NCBI GenBank assembly: GCA_002440745.1
Contig: DJVB01000004.1
Coordinates: forward strand, 6,609 to 70,608
Reading direction: 5' to 3'
Origin: Bacteroidales bacterium UBA6267
GTDB taxonomy: Bacteria; Bacteroidota; Bacteroidia; Bacteroidales; UBA1556
DNA: 64,000 nt
Made by a program: the position numbers and the translations under genes
Shown here: piece after piece, positions 36,577 through 44,900 of the stretch
Layout: each line of letters opens with the position of its first letter
Position numbering within the stretch: the stretch's first letter is position 1
Notes under the pieces: generated by a model
Told to the model about the DNA's origin: nothing
Seen by the model: the letters and a program-made list of their open reading frames with translations, nothing else
Database searches by the model: none

Positions 36577-36930
36577 ATGATGAAAAATATAATATTTTTT
36601 ATGGCCATTACATTTATAACTTTCAATGCAAAGGCCAATTCAAATCCAAATATCATTACAGATACATTACATGTTGATGGCAACTGTAATATGTGTAAAG
36701 AACGAATCGAAAATGCTGCTTACATTAAAGGTGTAAAAAAGGTAGATTGGGATAAGCATCAACAAGTTTTAGTTGTAACTTACGATAAAACAAAAACTTC
36801 AAAATCTAAAATTTTGGAAGCAGTTGCAAAAGCAGGTCACGATAATGAGATGTTTAAAGCGCCTGATGACGTTTACAACCGATTGCCGAAATGCTGTAAT
36901 TATCGTTCTAATGATGCTCATATTCACTAA
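36577..36930 (+). CDS. Periplasmic heavy-metal-associated (HMA) domain protein
   Basis: A 117-residue metallochaperone-like protein. A signal peptide (to about residue 20, NAKA) is followed by one HMA domain, the ferredoxin-like fold of copper chaperones such as CopZ/Atx1. The metal loop is GNCNMC with Cys37 and Cys40 (CxxC), and the domain continues with 'GVKKVDWDKHQQVLVVTYD' and 'ILEAVAKAGHDNE'. The C-terminal tail adds KCC and HIH, possibly further ligands. It lies 16 nt upstream of a TonB-dependent receptor with its own CCN motif, so it probably hands over or scavenges a soft metal such as copper in the periplasm. The metal identity is inferred. Confidence 0.9.
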   Translation: MMKNIIFFMAITFITFNAKANSNPNIITDTLHVDGNCNMCKERIENAAYIKGVKKVDWDKHQQVLVVTYDKTKTSKSKILEAVAKAGHDNEMFKAPDDVYNRLPKCCNYRSNDAHIH

Positions 36931-36933
36931 TCT

Positions 36934-36940
36934 GAGGAGG
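36934..36940 (+). promoter_or_regulatory. Strong Shine-Dalgarno sequence of the TonB receptor
   Basis: gaggagg lies 6 nt upstream of the ATG at 36947. Strong Shine-Dalgarno sites are unusual in Bacteroidota. It decides the start: the open frame continues 41 codons upstream inside the HMA gene, but that extension lacks a signal peptide. Confidence 0.8.
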
Positions 36941-36946
36941 TGTAAT

Positions 36947-39172
36947 ATGAGAATTTTATTAATTTTAGTGGTGTTGGCCACACATTCTATTTATGGTTAT
37001 GCTCAAGAAAATCGAATTACCGGTAGAGTTTTAGGCCTTAGTGAATCGAATACAAAGCAACCACTTATTGGGGCTAATGTGTTGTGGATTAATACGTTGT
37101 CAGGTGTGGTGACCACTGAAGATGGTAGCTTTGTGCTGCCCTCAATTCAAGGCTCTGACTCCATCGTTATTAGTTATACCGGTTTTCAATCTGATACACT
37201 TCTTGCCGATTTTTCTCAGCCAATGACTATCGTTCTTCGTGAAGGTGTGGAGTTGGCCGGTGCAGAAATTGTTCATCGGGTAAAGACCACAGTTGTGAGC
37301 CATAGTGCAGTTATTCACACAGAGAATCTTGGGCATGGCGAATTGCATAAGGCTGCGTGTTGCAATTTGAGCGAGAGTTTTGAGACTTCTCCTTCCGTTG
37401 ATGTGAGTTTTTCGGATGCTATTACAGGAACTCGTCAGATTCGAATGTTAGGGCTTGCCGGTAAATATTCGCAATTAACTCGTGAAAATATGCCGGATAT
37501 TCGTGGACTTTCTTCGTTTTCAGGCATGGACTTTATCCCCGGAACTTGGATAAACAGTATTCAATTGATTAAAGGTGCGGGATCTGTGGTTAATGGTTAT
37601 GAAAGCATTGCAGGCCAGATAAATACAGAATTGCAACGCTCATCTTCAATGCCTCCTTTATTCGTGAATTTTTACATAAATAATGATCAACAGGCCGAAG
37701 CAAATATTCAATTTAAAAATAATCTTGGAAAATCATGGGTAAACTCCCTGTTATTGCATGGCAAATATGCTGATTTCAAACGAGATATGAATAAAGATGG
37801 ATTTGCTGATAAACCGGCAACGAAACAAATAGTGGTAATGGATCGGGTAGAGTGGATTAACGATCGGCAGATTCATTTGGAGTTCGGTGGCAGATTTATT
37901 TTTAGAGATCAAGATGGTGGTCAAGTGAATTTTGAACGTGGTCAAATCTTAGATAGTTTGCACCCTTGGGGAATGACAAATCAAATTGGTAAGGCCGAGG
38001 TTTGGGTTAAAATTGGGAAAGTGAATCCGCTGAAACCATGGAAAAGTTCAGCACTTCAGGTTTCTGCAAGCACTTTTAACCAAAAATCTCTTTATGGACT
38101 TAGAGAATATTTTGGAAATCAACAATCTATATATTTGAACTTTATTCATAAAGGGCAATTATTCAACGAGAAGAATGAGTTTACACTTGGGGCATCGATG
38201 ATTTTGGATCAATTTGAGGAGCAATTGGATGAAGTGGATTACAAACGATTGGAATCTGTACCGGGTATATTTGGTGAGTTCACGTTCAAACCAAAAGAGA
38301 GTTGGTCGGTAGTTTTTGGTTTACGGGCAGATTATCATAATGAATATCAATGGTTTATAACTCCTCGTGTTCATGGACGATTCCAGTTGTTTCCTAACGC
38401 CATTTTGCGGTTATCTGCCGGACGAGGATTGCGAACAGCAAATATTATTTCCGAGAATATTTCGCTATTAGCTTCTAACCGTCAATGGGTTATTCAATCA
38501 GAATCGGACTATGGTTTTGGGCTTAAACCGGAAATTGCTTGGAATTATGGGGCAAACTTCACTTATTCTTTCGAGCTTAACTTTCGTGAAGCTATATTTG
38601 GGATGGCTTTTTACCGGACGGATTTTTCAAACCAAATTATTATTGATTTAGAACAAGACTATAGAAAAGTTCATTTTTATAATTTGGATGGTCTTTCGTA
38701 TGCCAATAGCGCACAATTTCAATTTGATTATGAATTGTTCAGGCGTTTTGATATTCGTTTGGCTTATAGATGGTTCGATGTGAAATCAACCTTTGGCTCA
38801 AAGTTGAAAATGGCTCCTTTGGTAGCTTCTCATCGCGGATTTTTAAACTTAGCTTATAAAACTAAAAAAGATTGGAAATTTGACATGACCTTTAATGGAG
38901 TAGGGGCAAAGAGAATCCCAATTCATTTGTTGCAGAGTGAAAATTCGACTTGGTCACCATCCTATATGCTTGTAAATGCTCAGGTTACGAAAACATGGAA
39001 TGAAGTTTTCGATTTGTATCTGGGAGTAGAAAATCTCACGAATTACCGCCAGATGGATCCTATAATATTGGCTTCCAATCCTTTTCAGGAAGGTTTTGAT
39101 GCGTCCTTGATTTGGGGGCCAATTTGGGGGCAACATCTATATTTGGGTTTTCGTTGGACAATTCTTAATTAA
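36947..39172 (+). CDS. TonB-dependent receptor, probable metal receptor
   Basis: A 741-residue outer-membrane receptor. A signal peptide (about 1-20, ending GYAQE) is followed by a carboxypeptidase-regulatory-like beta-sandwich (about 22-100, ITGRVLGLSE to ISYTGFQSD). The plug domain holds the distinctive 'HKAACCNLSESFETSPSVDV' region, TGTRQIRMLGL and 'GAGSVVNGYESIAGQINTEL'. A 22-strand-type barrel follows and ends in an aromatic-terminated strand (YLGFRWTILN). The CC in the plug is shared by receptors found with HYC_CC_PP and HMA proteins, which points to a metal or metallophore ligand. The ligand is not determinable from sequence. ExbB, ExbD and TonB follow downstream. Confidence 0.9.
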   Translation: MRILLILVVLATHSIYGYAQENRITGRVLGLSESNTKQPLIGANVLWINTLSGVVTTEDGSFVLPSIQGSDSIVISYTGFQSDTLLADFSQPMTIVLREGVELAGAEIVHRVKTTVVSHSAVIHTENLGHGELHKAACCNLSESFETSPSVDVSFSDAITGTRQIRMLGLAGKYSQLTRENMPDIRGLSSFSGMDFIPGTWINSIQLIKGAGSVVNGYESIAGQINTELQRSSSMPPLFVNFYINNDQQAEANIQFKNNLGKSWVNSLLLHGKYADFKRDMNKDGFADKPATKQIVVMDRVEWINDRQIHLEFGGRFIFRDQDGGQVNFERGQILDSLHPWGMTNQIGKAEVWVKIGKVNPLKPWKSSALQVSASTFNQKSLYGLREYFGNQQSIYLNFIHKGQLFNEKNEFTLGASMILDQFEEQLDEVDYKRLESVPGIFGEFTFKPKESWSVVFGLRADYHNEYQWFITPRVHGRFQLFPNAILRLSAGRGLRTANIISENISLLASNRQWVIQSESDYGFGLKPEIAWNYGANFTYSFELNFREAIFGMAFYRTDFSNQIIIDLEQDYRKVHFYNLDGLSYANSAQFQFDYELFRRFDIRLAYRWFDVKSTFGSKLKMAPLVASHRGFLNLAYKTKKDWKFDMTFNGVGAKRIPIHLLQSENSTWSPSYMLVNAQVTKTWNEVFDLYLGVENLTNYRQMDPIILASNPFQEGFDASLIWGPIWGQHLYLGFRWTILN

Positions 39173-39186
39173 TTCTTTACTATTCA

Positions 39187-39266
39187 ATGAGTCTGTTTCT
39201 GTCAGTTAGATGCAAATGAACTGCTAAAATGGGGTTAGTTTGACCTTCTGATATTAACAGACTCAT
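39187..39266. repeat. Long-loop 11-bp inverted repeat between receptor and exbB
   Basis: atgagtctgtt (39187-39197) is perfectly complementary to aacagactcat (39256-39266), enclosing 58 nt. A short tcag/ctga pairing could lengthen the stem. It could fold the intergenic RNA into an ~80-nt structure. There is no U-tract, so it is not a standard terminator. Confidence 0.45.
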
Positions 39267-39353
39267 GTTTAAAAACAATTATCTTATCACAATTTAAAAT
39301 AAACCCTCTCGTTATTTTTAACGTAATTATTAATAATTTTTAATGTATTGAAA

Positions 39354-40076
39354 ATGAGTGGTATATTATTCTTATTGCAAGTAAATGAAGCTTCAAGGGT
39401 TGTTCAAGATAGTGTGTCGGCAGCAGCAGTTGGTGCAGAAACTATTGGAAAAGAAATTTCGGTTTGGGAACTTACCTTGAAAGGAGGCATTTGGATTATG
39501 CTCCCTTTGGCTATCCTTTCAGTATTAGCTATTTACATATTTGTGGAACGTTTTTTAGCTATCCAAAAAGCGGCAAAAGACGATAGCGATTTTATGAATA
39601 ATATTAAAGATTTGATTCATGATGGAAAAATTGATGCTGCCCGCGATTTATGCAAAACACATAATACCCCCTTATCTATTATGATTGATAAAGGTATATC
39701 GCGCTTAGGTCGTCCTCTCCCGGATATCAATCAAGCCATCGAAACGGTTGGTAAATTAGAGGTGTCGAAACTTGAAAAGAATGTTGCTACACTTGCTACA
39801 GTTGCCGGAGCTGCTCCAATGCTCGGTTTTCTCGGGACAGTAGTTGGTATGGTTCGGGTGTTTTTCGATATGGCCAATAGTGGAAATAACTTGAATATCT
39901 CCCTTTTATCCAATGGTATGTATCAGGCAATGGTTACAACTATAGCCGGTTTGATTGTTGGAATTATTGGTTATATCGCGTATAATATTATCGTAGCACG
40001 AATCGAAAAAGTGGTATTTATTCTTGAGGCTCGTGCCACTGAATTTATGGATCTTCTTCACGAACCCGTTAAATAA
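39354..40076 (+). CDS. exbB: MotA/TolQ/ExbB proton-channel family protein
   Basis: A 240-residue inner-membrane protein, the proton-channel part of a TonB-ExbB-ExbD energy complex. Three membrane helices are visible: about residues 45-65 (GIWIMLPLAILSVLAIYIFV), a middle one around 'LATVAGAAPMLGFLGTVVGM', and the third at 'YQAMVTTIAGLIVGIIGYIA'. The second and third contain the conserved family motif region (APMLGLLGTVxGM). The open frame starts two codons earlier at a TTG; the ATG at 39354 is preferred. It lies 7 nt before exbD. A TolQ role cannot be excluded, but the neighbours favour ExbB. Confidence 0.92.
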   Translation: MSGILFLLQVNEASRVVQDSVSAAAVGAETIGKEISVWELTLKGGIWIMLPLAILSVLAIYIFVERFLAIQKAAKDDSDFMNNIKDLIHDGKIDAARDLCKTHNTPLSIMIDKGISRLGRPLPDINQAIETVGKLEVSKLEKNVATLATVAGAAPMLGFLGTVVGMVRVFFDMANSGNNLNISLLSNGMYQAMVTTIAGLIVGIIGYIAYNIIVARIEKVVFILEARATEFMDLLHEPVK

Positions 40077-40083
40077 TTAGGTT

Positions 40084-40503
40084 ATGGCTATTAAACTAAG
40101 AAATAAAAGAAGTTTAGAATTTAGCACGGCCTCCATGTCGGATTTGGTGTTTTTGTTATTGGTTTTCTTCATCCTCACCTCCACCTTGGTAAGTCCAAAT
40201 GTGATTCCGCTTCTACTGCCAAATAGCAATAGCCCATCGCCAATTGAAACTCAAAATGTAACTGTTTATATCAACGATCAGTTTCAGTATTTTGTAGAAG
40301 AAGCTGATAATCAGGTGAGTGAAGATGGCTTGTTTGCTGAAATCTCCCAAAGAATGAATGGATTACAAAAAGGAAATGTTGTGCTTCGCGCCGATAAATC
40401 TGTGCCTGTTCAGTATGTTGTTGTGGTTATTGATGCTGTTAATCAACTTAATAGTCAGAACAATACGAATTACAAAGTTATTTTGGCAACTGAACAAAAA
40501 TAA
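40084..40503 (+). CDS. exbD: ExbD/TolR family protein
   Basis: A 139-residue biopolymer transport protein. It has one N-terminal membrane helix (about residues 19-40, SDLVFLLLVFFILTSTLV) carrying the conserved aspartate of the proton pathway (Asp20 in the MSDLVFLLLVFFI motif). The periplasmic domain ends with 'VVLRADKSVPVQYVVVVIDAVN', typical of the family. It partners ExbB and TonB to energise the outer-membrane receptor encoded upstream. Confidence 0.93.
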   Translation: MAIKLRNKRSLEFSTASMSDLVFLLLVFFILTSTLVSPNVIPLLLPNSNSPSPIETQNVTVYINDQFQYFVEEADNQVSEDGLFAEISQRMNGLQKGNVVLRADKSVPVQYVVVVIDAVNQLNSQNNTNYKVILATEQK

Positions 40504-40545
40504 TATTTCCACGTAGAATACGTTATTCAATCTAAATCTCAGATT

Positions 40546-41280
40546 ATGGAATGGTATAAAGATAAAAATAGAAGAACCGGCATTTTGGTTACAATTGGAG
40601 CTCATCTGCTTTTGATTTTGCTGCTTTCATTTTTAGTGCTTGAACCTCCATTTCCTCCACCACCTCAGCTTGGAGTTGAAGTGAATCTAGGCAATTCAAA
40701 TCAGGGAATGACTGATATTCAACCTGATAATCCAATGGAACAAAGCTCAAAAACCAACCCTTCCTCAAATAAGATTGAAAATATTGCTACTCAAGACTCT
40801 GAAGAATCTGTGAAATTAAAAAAAACAGATAAGAAAACGGAGGAACAAAAACCGGTGGATGAAGAGCCCGTTATTAATCAGGATTTTACCTTTAAAAAAA
40901 CTAATAAAAAGGATGGTGGCAATGAAGGAATTACCGGAAAGCCGGGTGATCAAGGTATGGAAAATGGAAGTGCTAATGCCAATAACTACGTGGGCGATGG
41001 AGGCTCTGGTGGTGTAAGTTATTCGTTGTCAGGACGAAATGTAAAAAGCCTAACCAGACCTGAAAAAGTGCCAAATATGGAAGGTAGGGTTGTCATCAAG
41101 ATTTGGGTGAATAAAATGGGTAAGGTAACAAATGCAGCACAAGAAGTCCCCAAATCAACCACCACCAATTCTGTTTTGGTTCAAAAGGCCATAAATTCAG
41201 CATACAGTTCGATTTTCGATACAAATCCAAACGCTCCGGAGGTTCAAACAGGTTATATTACTTATATTTTTGCCCTCTGA
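40546..41280 (+). CDS. tonB: TonB-like energy transducer
   Basis: A 244-residue protein with the TonB plan. A single N-terminal membrane anchor (about residues 12-30, ILVTIGAHLLLILLLSFLV) is followed by a Pro/Lys/Glu-rich periplasmic spacer (PPFPPPP, KKTDKKTEEQKPVDEEP) and a small C-terminal domain (about 165-244) with 'GRVVIKIWVNKMGKVTNAA', typical of TonB C-terminal domains. The His in the anchor helix (GAHLLL) corresponds to the conserved TonB His. It forms an operon with exbB and exbD. Confidence 0.88.
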   Translation: MEWYKDKNRRTGILVTIGAHLLLILLLSFLVLEPPFPPPPQLGVEVNLGNSNQGMTDIQPDNPMEQSSKTNPSSNKIENIATQDSEESVKLKKTDKKTEEQKPVDEEPVINQDFTFKKTNKKDGGNEGITGKPGDQGMENGSANANNYVGDGGSGGVSYSLSGRNVKSLTRPEKVPNMEGRVVIKIWVNKMGKVTNAAQEVPKSTTTNSVLVQKAINSAYSSIFDTNPNAPEVQTGYITYIFAL

Positions 41281-41443
41281 TTTCCTTTTTTTATTTTGAT
41301 TTTTCTAATCAAGTTATTTAATTACTTAATTCTTCCGGTTTCCGTTTTTTTGCTAATCTTGTAGTTTGGTTGGCATTGGACTTTATTTCTTTTATCCAGC
41401 TGATATTGTGTAAGCTAACCCTTTAACCTTAAAATTTTGCTAA

Positions 41444-42178
41444 ATGAAAACACAGGAAAACTTGACTCATGAGGAATTAATTATCCACATTTTTGATTTT
41501 TTTCAACGAACTATGGTTCATTATACTTTATGGTATAATGAAGTAGTGAAGCAATTGGGCGTTGACAAGGCTATGGTCATTATGCAGACAGCTTGGCAAT
41601 CAAGTTTTAAAATTCAAATGGAACGAATTGCCAAAACTTTGAATTTTGAGTTAGATGGGATGTTTCCAAAAGCAATGGTAAATCTCGACTCTGATACATT
41701 GAAATCCTTGAAGAAAGCTATGGCAGTTAACTGGTTAGCTAATGATGGTGTTTGGTTTCAAGCCGTAGAATTTAACGAAAATATGGCTTTGGCAAAGTCC
41801 TGCAACGATGCTGCTTGGTCGCATTTTTCACCTTTTGAAGCATTAAGAATCAAAAACTTATTGGGATTGGGCGAGCGTCCGGGTTTAGAAGGCCTGAAAC
41901 AAGCTCTTCAGTTTCGACTATATGCCGATGTAAATAAGCAATCGGTTGCTAATGAAACAGATACAAGTTTTGATTTTTTTATGAATGAGTGTCGCGTGCA
42001 ACTTGCTCGAAAGCGAAAAGGACTTGATGATTATCCTTGCAAGTCTGCCGGAATTATCGAATACACTACTTTTGCTTCGACAATTGACCCGCGCATAAAA
42101 ACTCGTGTTATAGCCTGTCCGCCTGACAAGCACCCTGAAGATTGGTTCTGCGGCTGGCATTTTTATCTTGAAGATTAA
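41444..42178 (+). CDS. DUF6125-like cytosolic protein with four conserved-looking cysteines
   Basis: A 244-residue protein without signal peptide or membrane helix. It looks like the DUF6125 family (function unknown; distantly recalls L-2-amino-thiazoline-4-carboxylate hydrolase-like proteins). The N-terminal part is helical and Trp/aromatic-rich (HYTLWYNEVVKQLG, AWQSSFKIQME). The C-terminal ~70 residues carry Cys183, Cys199, Cys225 and Cys236 with 'ACPPDKHPEDWFCGWHF', a possible metal site. It lies between the tonB gene and tandem butyrate kinases with gaps of 163 and 138 nt, so it is probably its own transcript. The family assignment is from memory and moderate; function unknown. Confidence 0.7.
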   Translation: MKTQENLTHEELIIHIFDFFQRTMVHYTLWYNEVVKQLGVDKAMVIMQTAWQSSFKIQMERIAKTLNFELDGMFPKAMVNLDSDTLKSLKKAMAVNWLANDGVWFQAVEFNENMALAKSCNDAAWSHFSPFEALRIKNLLGLGERPGLEGLKQALQFRLYADVNKQSVANETDTSFDFFMNECRVQLARKRKGLDDYPCKSAGIIEYTTFASTIDPRIKTRVIACPPDKHPEDWFCGWHFYLED

Positions 42179-42316
42179 TATTATGGAAAATCTCATCTGT
42201 TCACTTGTTAAACTTTTTAATATTGCAAGTTGAATAGTGGTTTTATTATTTAAATTAGCTCCATTAGAGCATGTATAGTTTATAATTCATAACTTATTAA
42301 TTTACAACAACTAATT

Positions 42317-43393
42317 ATGGACAATCCTTTAATTCTTGTGATTAATCCCCGCGCTATTTATACACGAGTAGCGGTTTATCAAGGGCACTCTATTTTATTT
42401 TTAAAAGATATTCAACATCCTGATCAGGATTTGGGACGATTTTCTCATTATTTGGAGCAGGTGGAATATCGAACTTCAAAAATTTTTCAAGAATTGAAAG
42501 ATAACGGAGTTTGCTTAGATTGTATTCGTGCTGTAGTTGGTCGTGGTGGTTTGTTAAAACCCATAGAATCAGGTATATATCGAGTGAATGAAGCCATGCT
42601 TAGGGATTTGGAATCGGAAGAATATGGTGAAGACCCGGTCAATCTGGGTGGTGTGGTGGCTTTTAAGCTCAGTCAGTATTGGGACGATTGTTTGCCTCTT
42701 ATCGTTGATCCTGTTGTTGTGGATGAATTTTGCGAACTTGCTCGTTTTACAGGTCATAAACTCTTCCAAAAGAAATCGGTATTTCATGCGCTGAATCAGA
42801 AAGCTATGGCACGTAAACATGCCAAGGCTCACATGAAAAATTATGAGGATTTAAAACTGATTGTGGCTCATCTTGGTAGCGGAATTTCAGTAGGAGCTCA
42901 TAAGTATGGGAGAGTTATTGATTCCAATCAAGTGCTTGATGGCGACGGGCCATTCAGCCCTGAACGTACGGGCTCTCTTCCTCTGGGTGATGTGGTTAGA
43001 TATTGTTTTCGCAGTGGAAAAACAGAGGATGAAATCTTAAATATGATTATGCACGAAGGAGGATTGTATTCATACTTAGGAACTTATAGTGCTTATGAAG
43101 TGGATAAACGGGTTCAAGCCGGAGATGCTGAAGCCGCAAAAGTCTTTGAAGCTATGGCTTATCAGGTAAGTAAAGAAATTGGAGCTATGTATGCTGCTTT
43201 AGAATCTGAGGTTGATGCCATTATCATCACCGGCGGAATAGCTAACTCCACTTGGTTTGTGAGTAAAATAATCCAAAGGGTGAAAAATATGGCTCCGGTG
43301 CATATTTATCCCGGTATGCGCGAAATTGAATCAATGGCTCACAGGACTTTGGGTGCTCTTAATGGCGAAATTGAATTGAAAGAATATAACTAA
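42317..43393 (+). CDS. buk: Butyrate kinase paralogue 1, phosphate-loop motif degenerate
   Basis: A 358-residue member of the acetate/butyrate kinase family (ASKHA fold). Overall similarity to the adjacent paralogue is clear throughout (VVGRGGLLKP, IVDPVVVDE, FHALNQKAMAR, DGDGPFSPERTGSLP, ITGGIANS). The N-terminal phosphate-1 loop, NPGSTSTK in the neighbour, is NPRAIYTR here, losing Gly, Ser and Lys residues that contact phosphate. The phosphate-2 region is HLGSGISVGAH rather than HMGGGITVGAH. It may be inactive or act on another substrate, perhaps as a partner of the second kinase. No phosphotransbutyrylase (ptb) is adjacent. It is 19 nt upstream of paralogue 2. Confidence 0.85.
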   Translation: MDNPLILVINPRAIYTRVAVYQGHSILFLKDIQHPDQDLGRFSHYLEQVEYRTSKIFQELKDNGVCLDCIRAVVGRGGLLKPIESGIYRVNEAMLRDLESEEYGEDPVNLGGVVAFKLSQYWDDCLPLIVDPVVVDEFCELARFTGHKLFQKKSVFHALNQKAMARKHAKAHMKNYEDLKLIVAHLGSGISVGAHKYGRVIDSNQVLDGDGPFSPERTGSLPLGDVVRYCFRSGKTEDEILNMIMHEGGLYSYLGTYSAYEVDKRVQAGDAEAAKVFEAMAYQVSKEIGAMYAALESEVDAIIITGGIANSTWFVSKIIQRVKNMAPVHIYPGMREIESMAHRTLGALNGEIELKEYN

Positions 43394-43412
43394 CTAAAAA
43401 ACTGAAAGATAT

Positions 43413-44498
43413 ATGCAGTCTTGCACCTATACCGTTTTATGTATCAATCCCGGATCGACCTCAACCAAAATTGCGGTTTATCGCGGCCCAACCTCTTTGT
43501 TTCAAACTAATATTACTCATTCTGAAGAAGAAATTGCTCAATTTGCCAAAATCACCGATCAATTCTCATTTCGGAAAGATGCCGTTCTCAAAGCTTTGAG
43601 CGATAATAATATCGAATTAGAATGTATTGAGGTCGTTATGGGACGCGGTGGATTGATTAAGCCCGTTCCTTCCGGCGTTTTTGAAGTGAATGAAGCTATG
43701 AAAGACGATTTGCGCAATAGCCCAATTGGCGAACATGCCAGCAATTTGGGTGGACTTATTGCCGATGATATTGCTCAATCTCTTCCTAAAGCAAAAGCTT
43801 ATATTGCTGATCCTGTGGTTGTTGATGAACTCGATGACCTTGCTCGGATTAGTGGTCATCCAAATTTTAGTCGTGTATCCATTTTTCATGCTCTCAATCA
43901 GAAGGCTATCGCGCGTGAATATGCTCGAATTCACAATAAAAAATATGAAGATTATAATTTGATTGTTGCTCACATGGGGGGTGGAATCACAGTTGGTGCT
44001 CACCGCAAAGGTAAGGTCATCGACGTTAATCAGGGTTTAGATGGTGAAGGCCCTTTTAGCCCCGAGCGAAGCGGAACTTTACCGGTTGGACAGGTTATAA
44101 ATATCTGTTTTAGTGGAGAATATGAGAAATCTGAGATTAAAAAAATGGTTGTTGGTCGCGGAGGCTTGGTGGCCTATTTTGGCACAAACAACGCCAGATC
44201 GATTGAACAATTGGCTTTAGCTGGTGACGAAAAGCATAAACTTATCTATGAAGCTATGGCTTACCAAGTTGCAAAAGATATTGGCGAAATGTACACCGTT
44301 CTTAAAGGTGAGGTTGATGCAATTATTCTTACCGGTGGCTTGGCATATAGCAACTATTTTACAAATCTAATTAGTGAAAGGGTCTTTAAATTAGCTCCTG
44401 TTCATGTTTATCCGGGTGAGGATGAAATGAAGGCTTTAGCAATGAATGGTCTGATGCTTCTCAAAGGGGAAATTGAACCTATGCAGTATAATTATTGA
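43413..44498 (+). CDS. buk: Butyrate kinase paralogue 2
   Basis: A 361-residue butyrate kinase, which interconverts butyryl phosphate + ADP and butyrate + ATP (or acts on related branched short acids). The ASKHA signatures are intact: phosphate 1 NPGSTSTK (residues 12-19), VVMGRGGLIKP, AHMGGGITVGAH for phosphate 2, GEGPFSPERSGTLP, and the adenosine motif ILTGGLAYS. The length is normal. It is the second of a tandem pair and is followed by a terminator. Substrate breadth (butyrate, isobutyrate, others) cannot be read from sequence. An energy-conserving fermentation step or uptake of short acids is plausible. Confidence 0.92.
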   Translation: MQSCTYTVLCINPGSTSTKIAVYRGPTSLFQTNITHSEEEIAQFAKITDQFSFRKDAVLKALSDNNIELECIEVVMGRGGLIKPVPSGVFEVNEAMKDDLRNSPIGEHASNLGGLIADDIAQSLPKAKAYIADPVVVDELDDLARISGHPNFSRVSIFHALNQKAIAREYARIHNKKYEDYNLIVAHMGGGITVGAHRKGKVIDVNQGLDGEGPFSPERSGTLPVGQVINICFSGEYEKSEIKKMVVGRGGLVAYFGTNNARSIEQLALAGDEKHKLIYEAMAYQVAKDIGEMYTVLKGEVDAIILTGGLAYSNYFTNLISERVFKLAPVHVYPGEDEMKALAMNGLMLLKGEIEPMQYNY

Positions 44499-44529
44499 TC
44501 TTTTTACTGAAAATATAACCTATCTTATT

Positions 44530-44557
44530 AACCGACTGATTATTTGGTCGGTTTTTT
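44530..44557 (+). terminator. Rho-independent terminator of the butyrate kinase genes
   Basis: aaccgac (44530-44536) pairs with gtcggtt (44547-44553) around a 10-nt loop, and a T-run runs on to 44557. Confidence 0.88.
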
Positions 44558-44772
44558 ATTTTATTATTACTTATAAATATAAATATTTGAGCAGGAATCA
44601 GCATTTCCATAATGATTATTATTTAATTTTTTAAATTAAGTATTATTAATACATATTTCTTTTATTAATTGATTGTCAGCTAATTGACTTGGTTTTGCGT
44701 TTTTTGTTTTTTAAATCATTTTACCTCTTTTTTCTTATAATTTTAAAAAAATAAAAATTTTTACCTTAACCC

Positions 44773-44805
44773 TTTGACATTACTATTTTGGTCTCATTAT
44801 ATTTG
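44773..44805 (+). promoter_or_regulatory. Promoter of the AOS-STAS-kinase operon
   Basis: TTTG (44773-44776), a 21-nt spacer and TATATTTG (44798-44805) agree fully with the Bacteroidota -33/-7 consensus; this is the best promoter in the window. Initiation near 44812 gives a leader of about 90 nt before the ATG at 44901. Confidence 0.7.
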
Positions 44806-44900
44806 TCCTGTTTTTACGATTTGATTATTTCTCCATAATCAATTACCATACATAACCAGGGACAACAATTTAATTATTATTTTACTAATTTATACGTATT

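Larger units (their letters stand above)
44499..44900 (+). other. 402-bp AT-rich intergenic region
   Basis: The region contains the terminator of the butyrate kinase pair (44530-44557), about 200 bp of very AT-rich sequence with no frame of note, and the promoter of the following operon (44773-44805). No other gene-like feature is seen. Confidence 0.75.
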
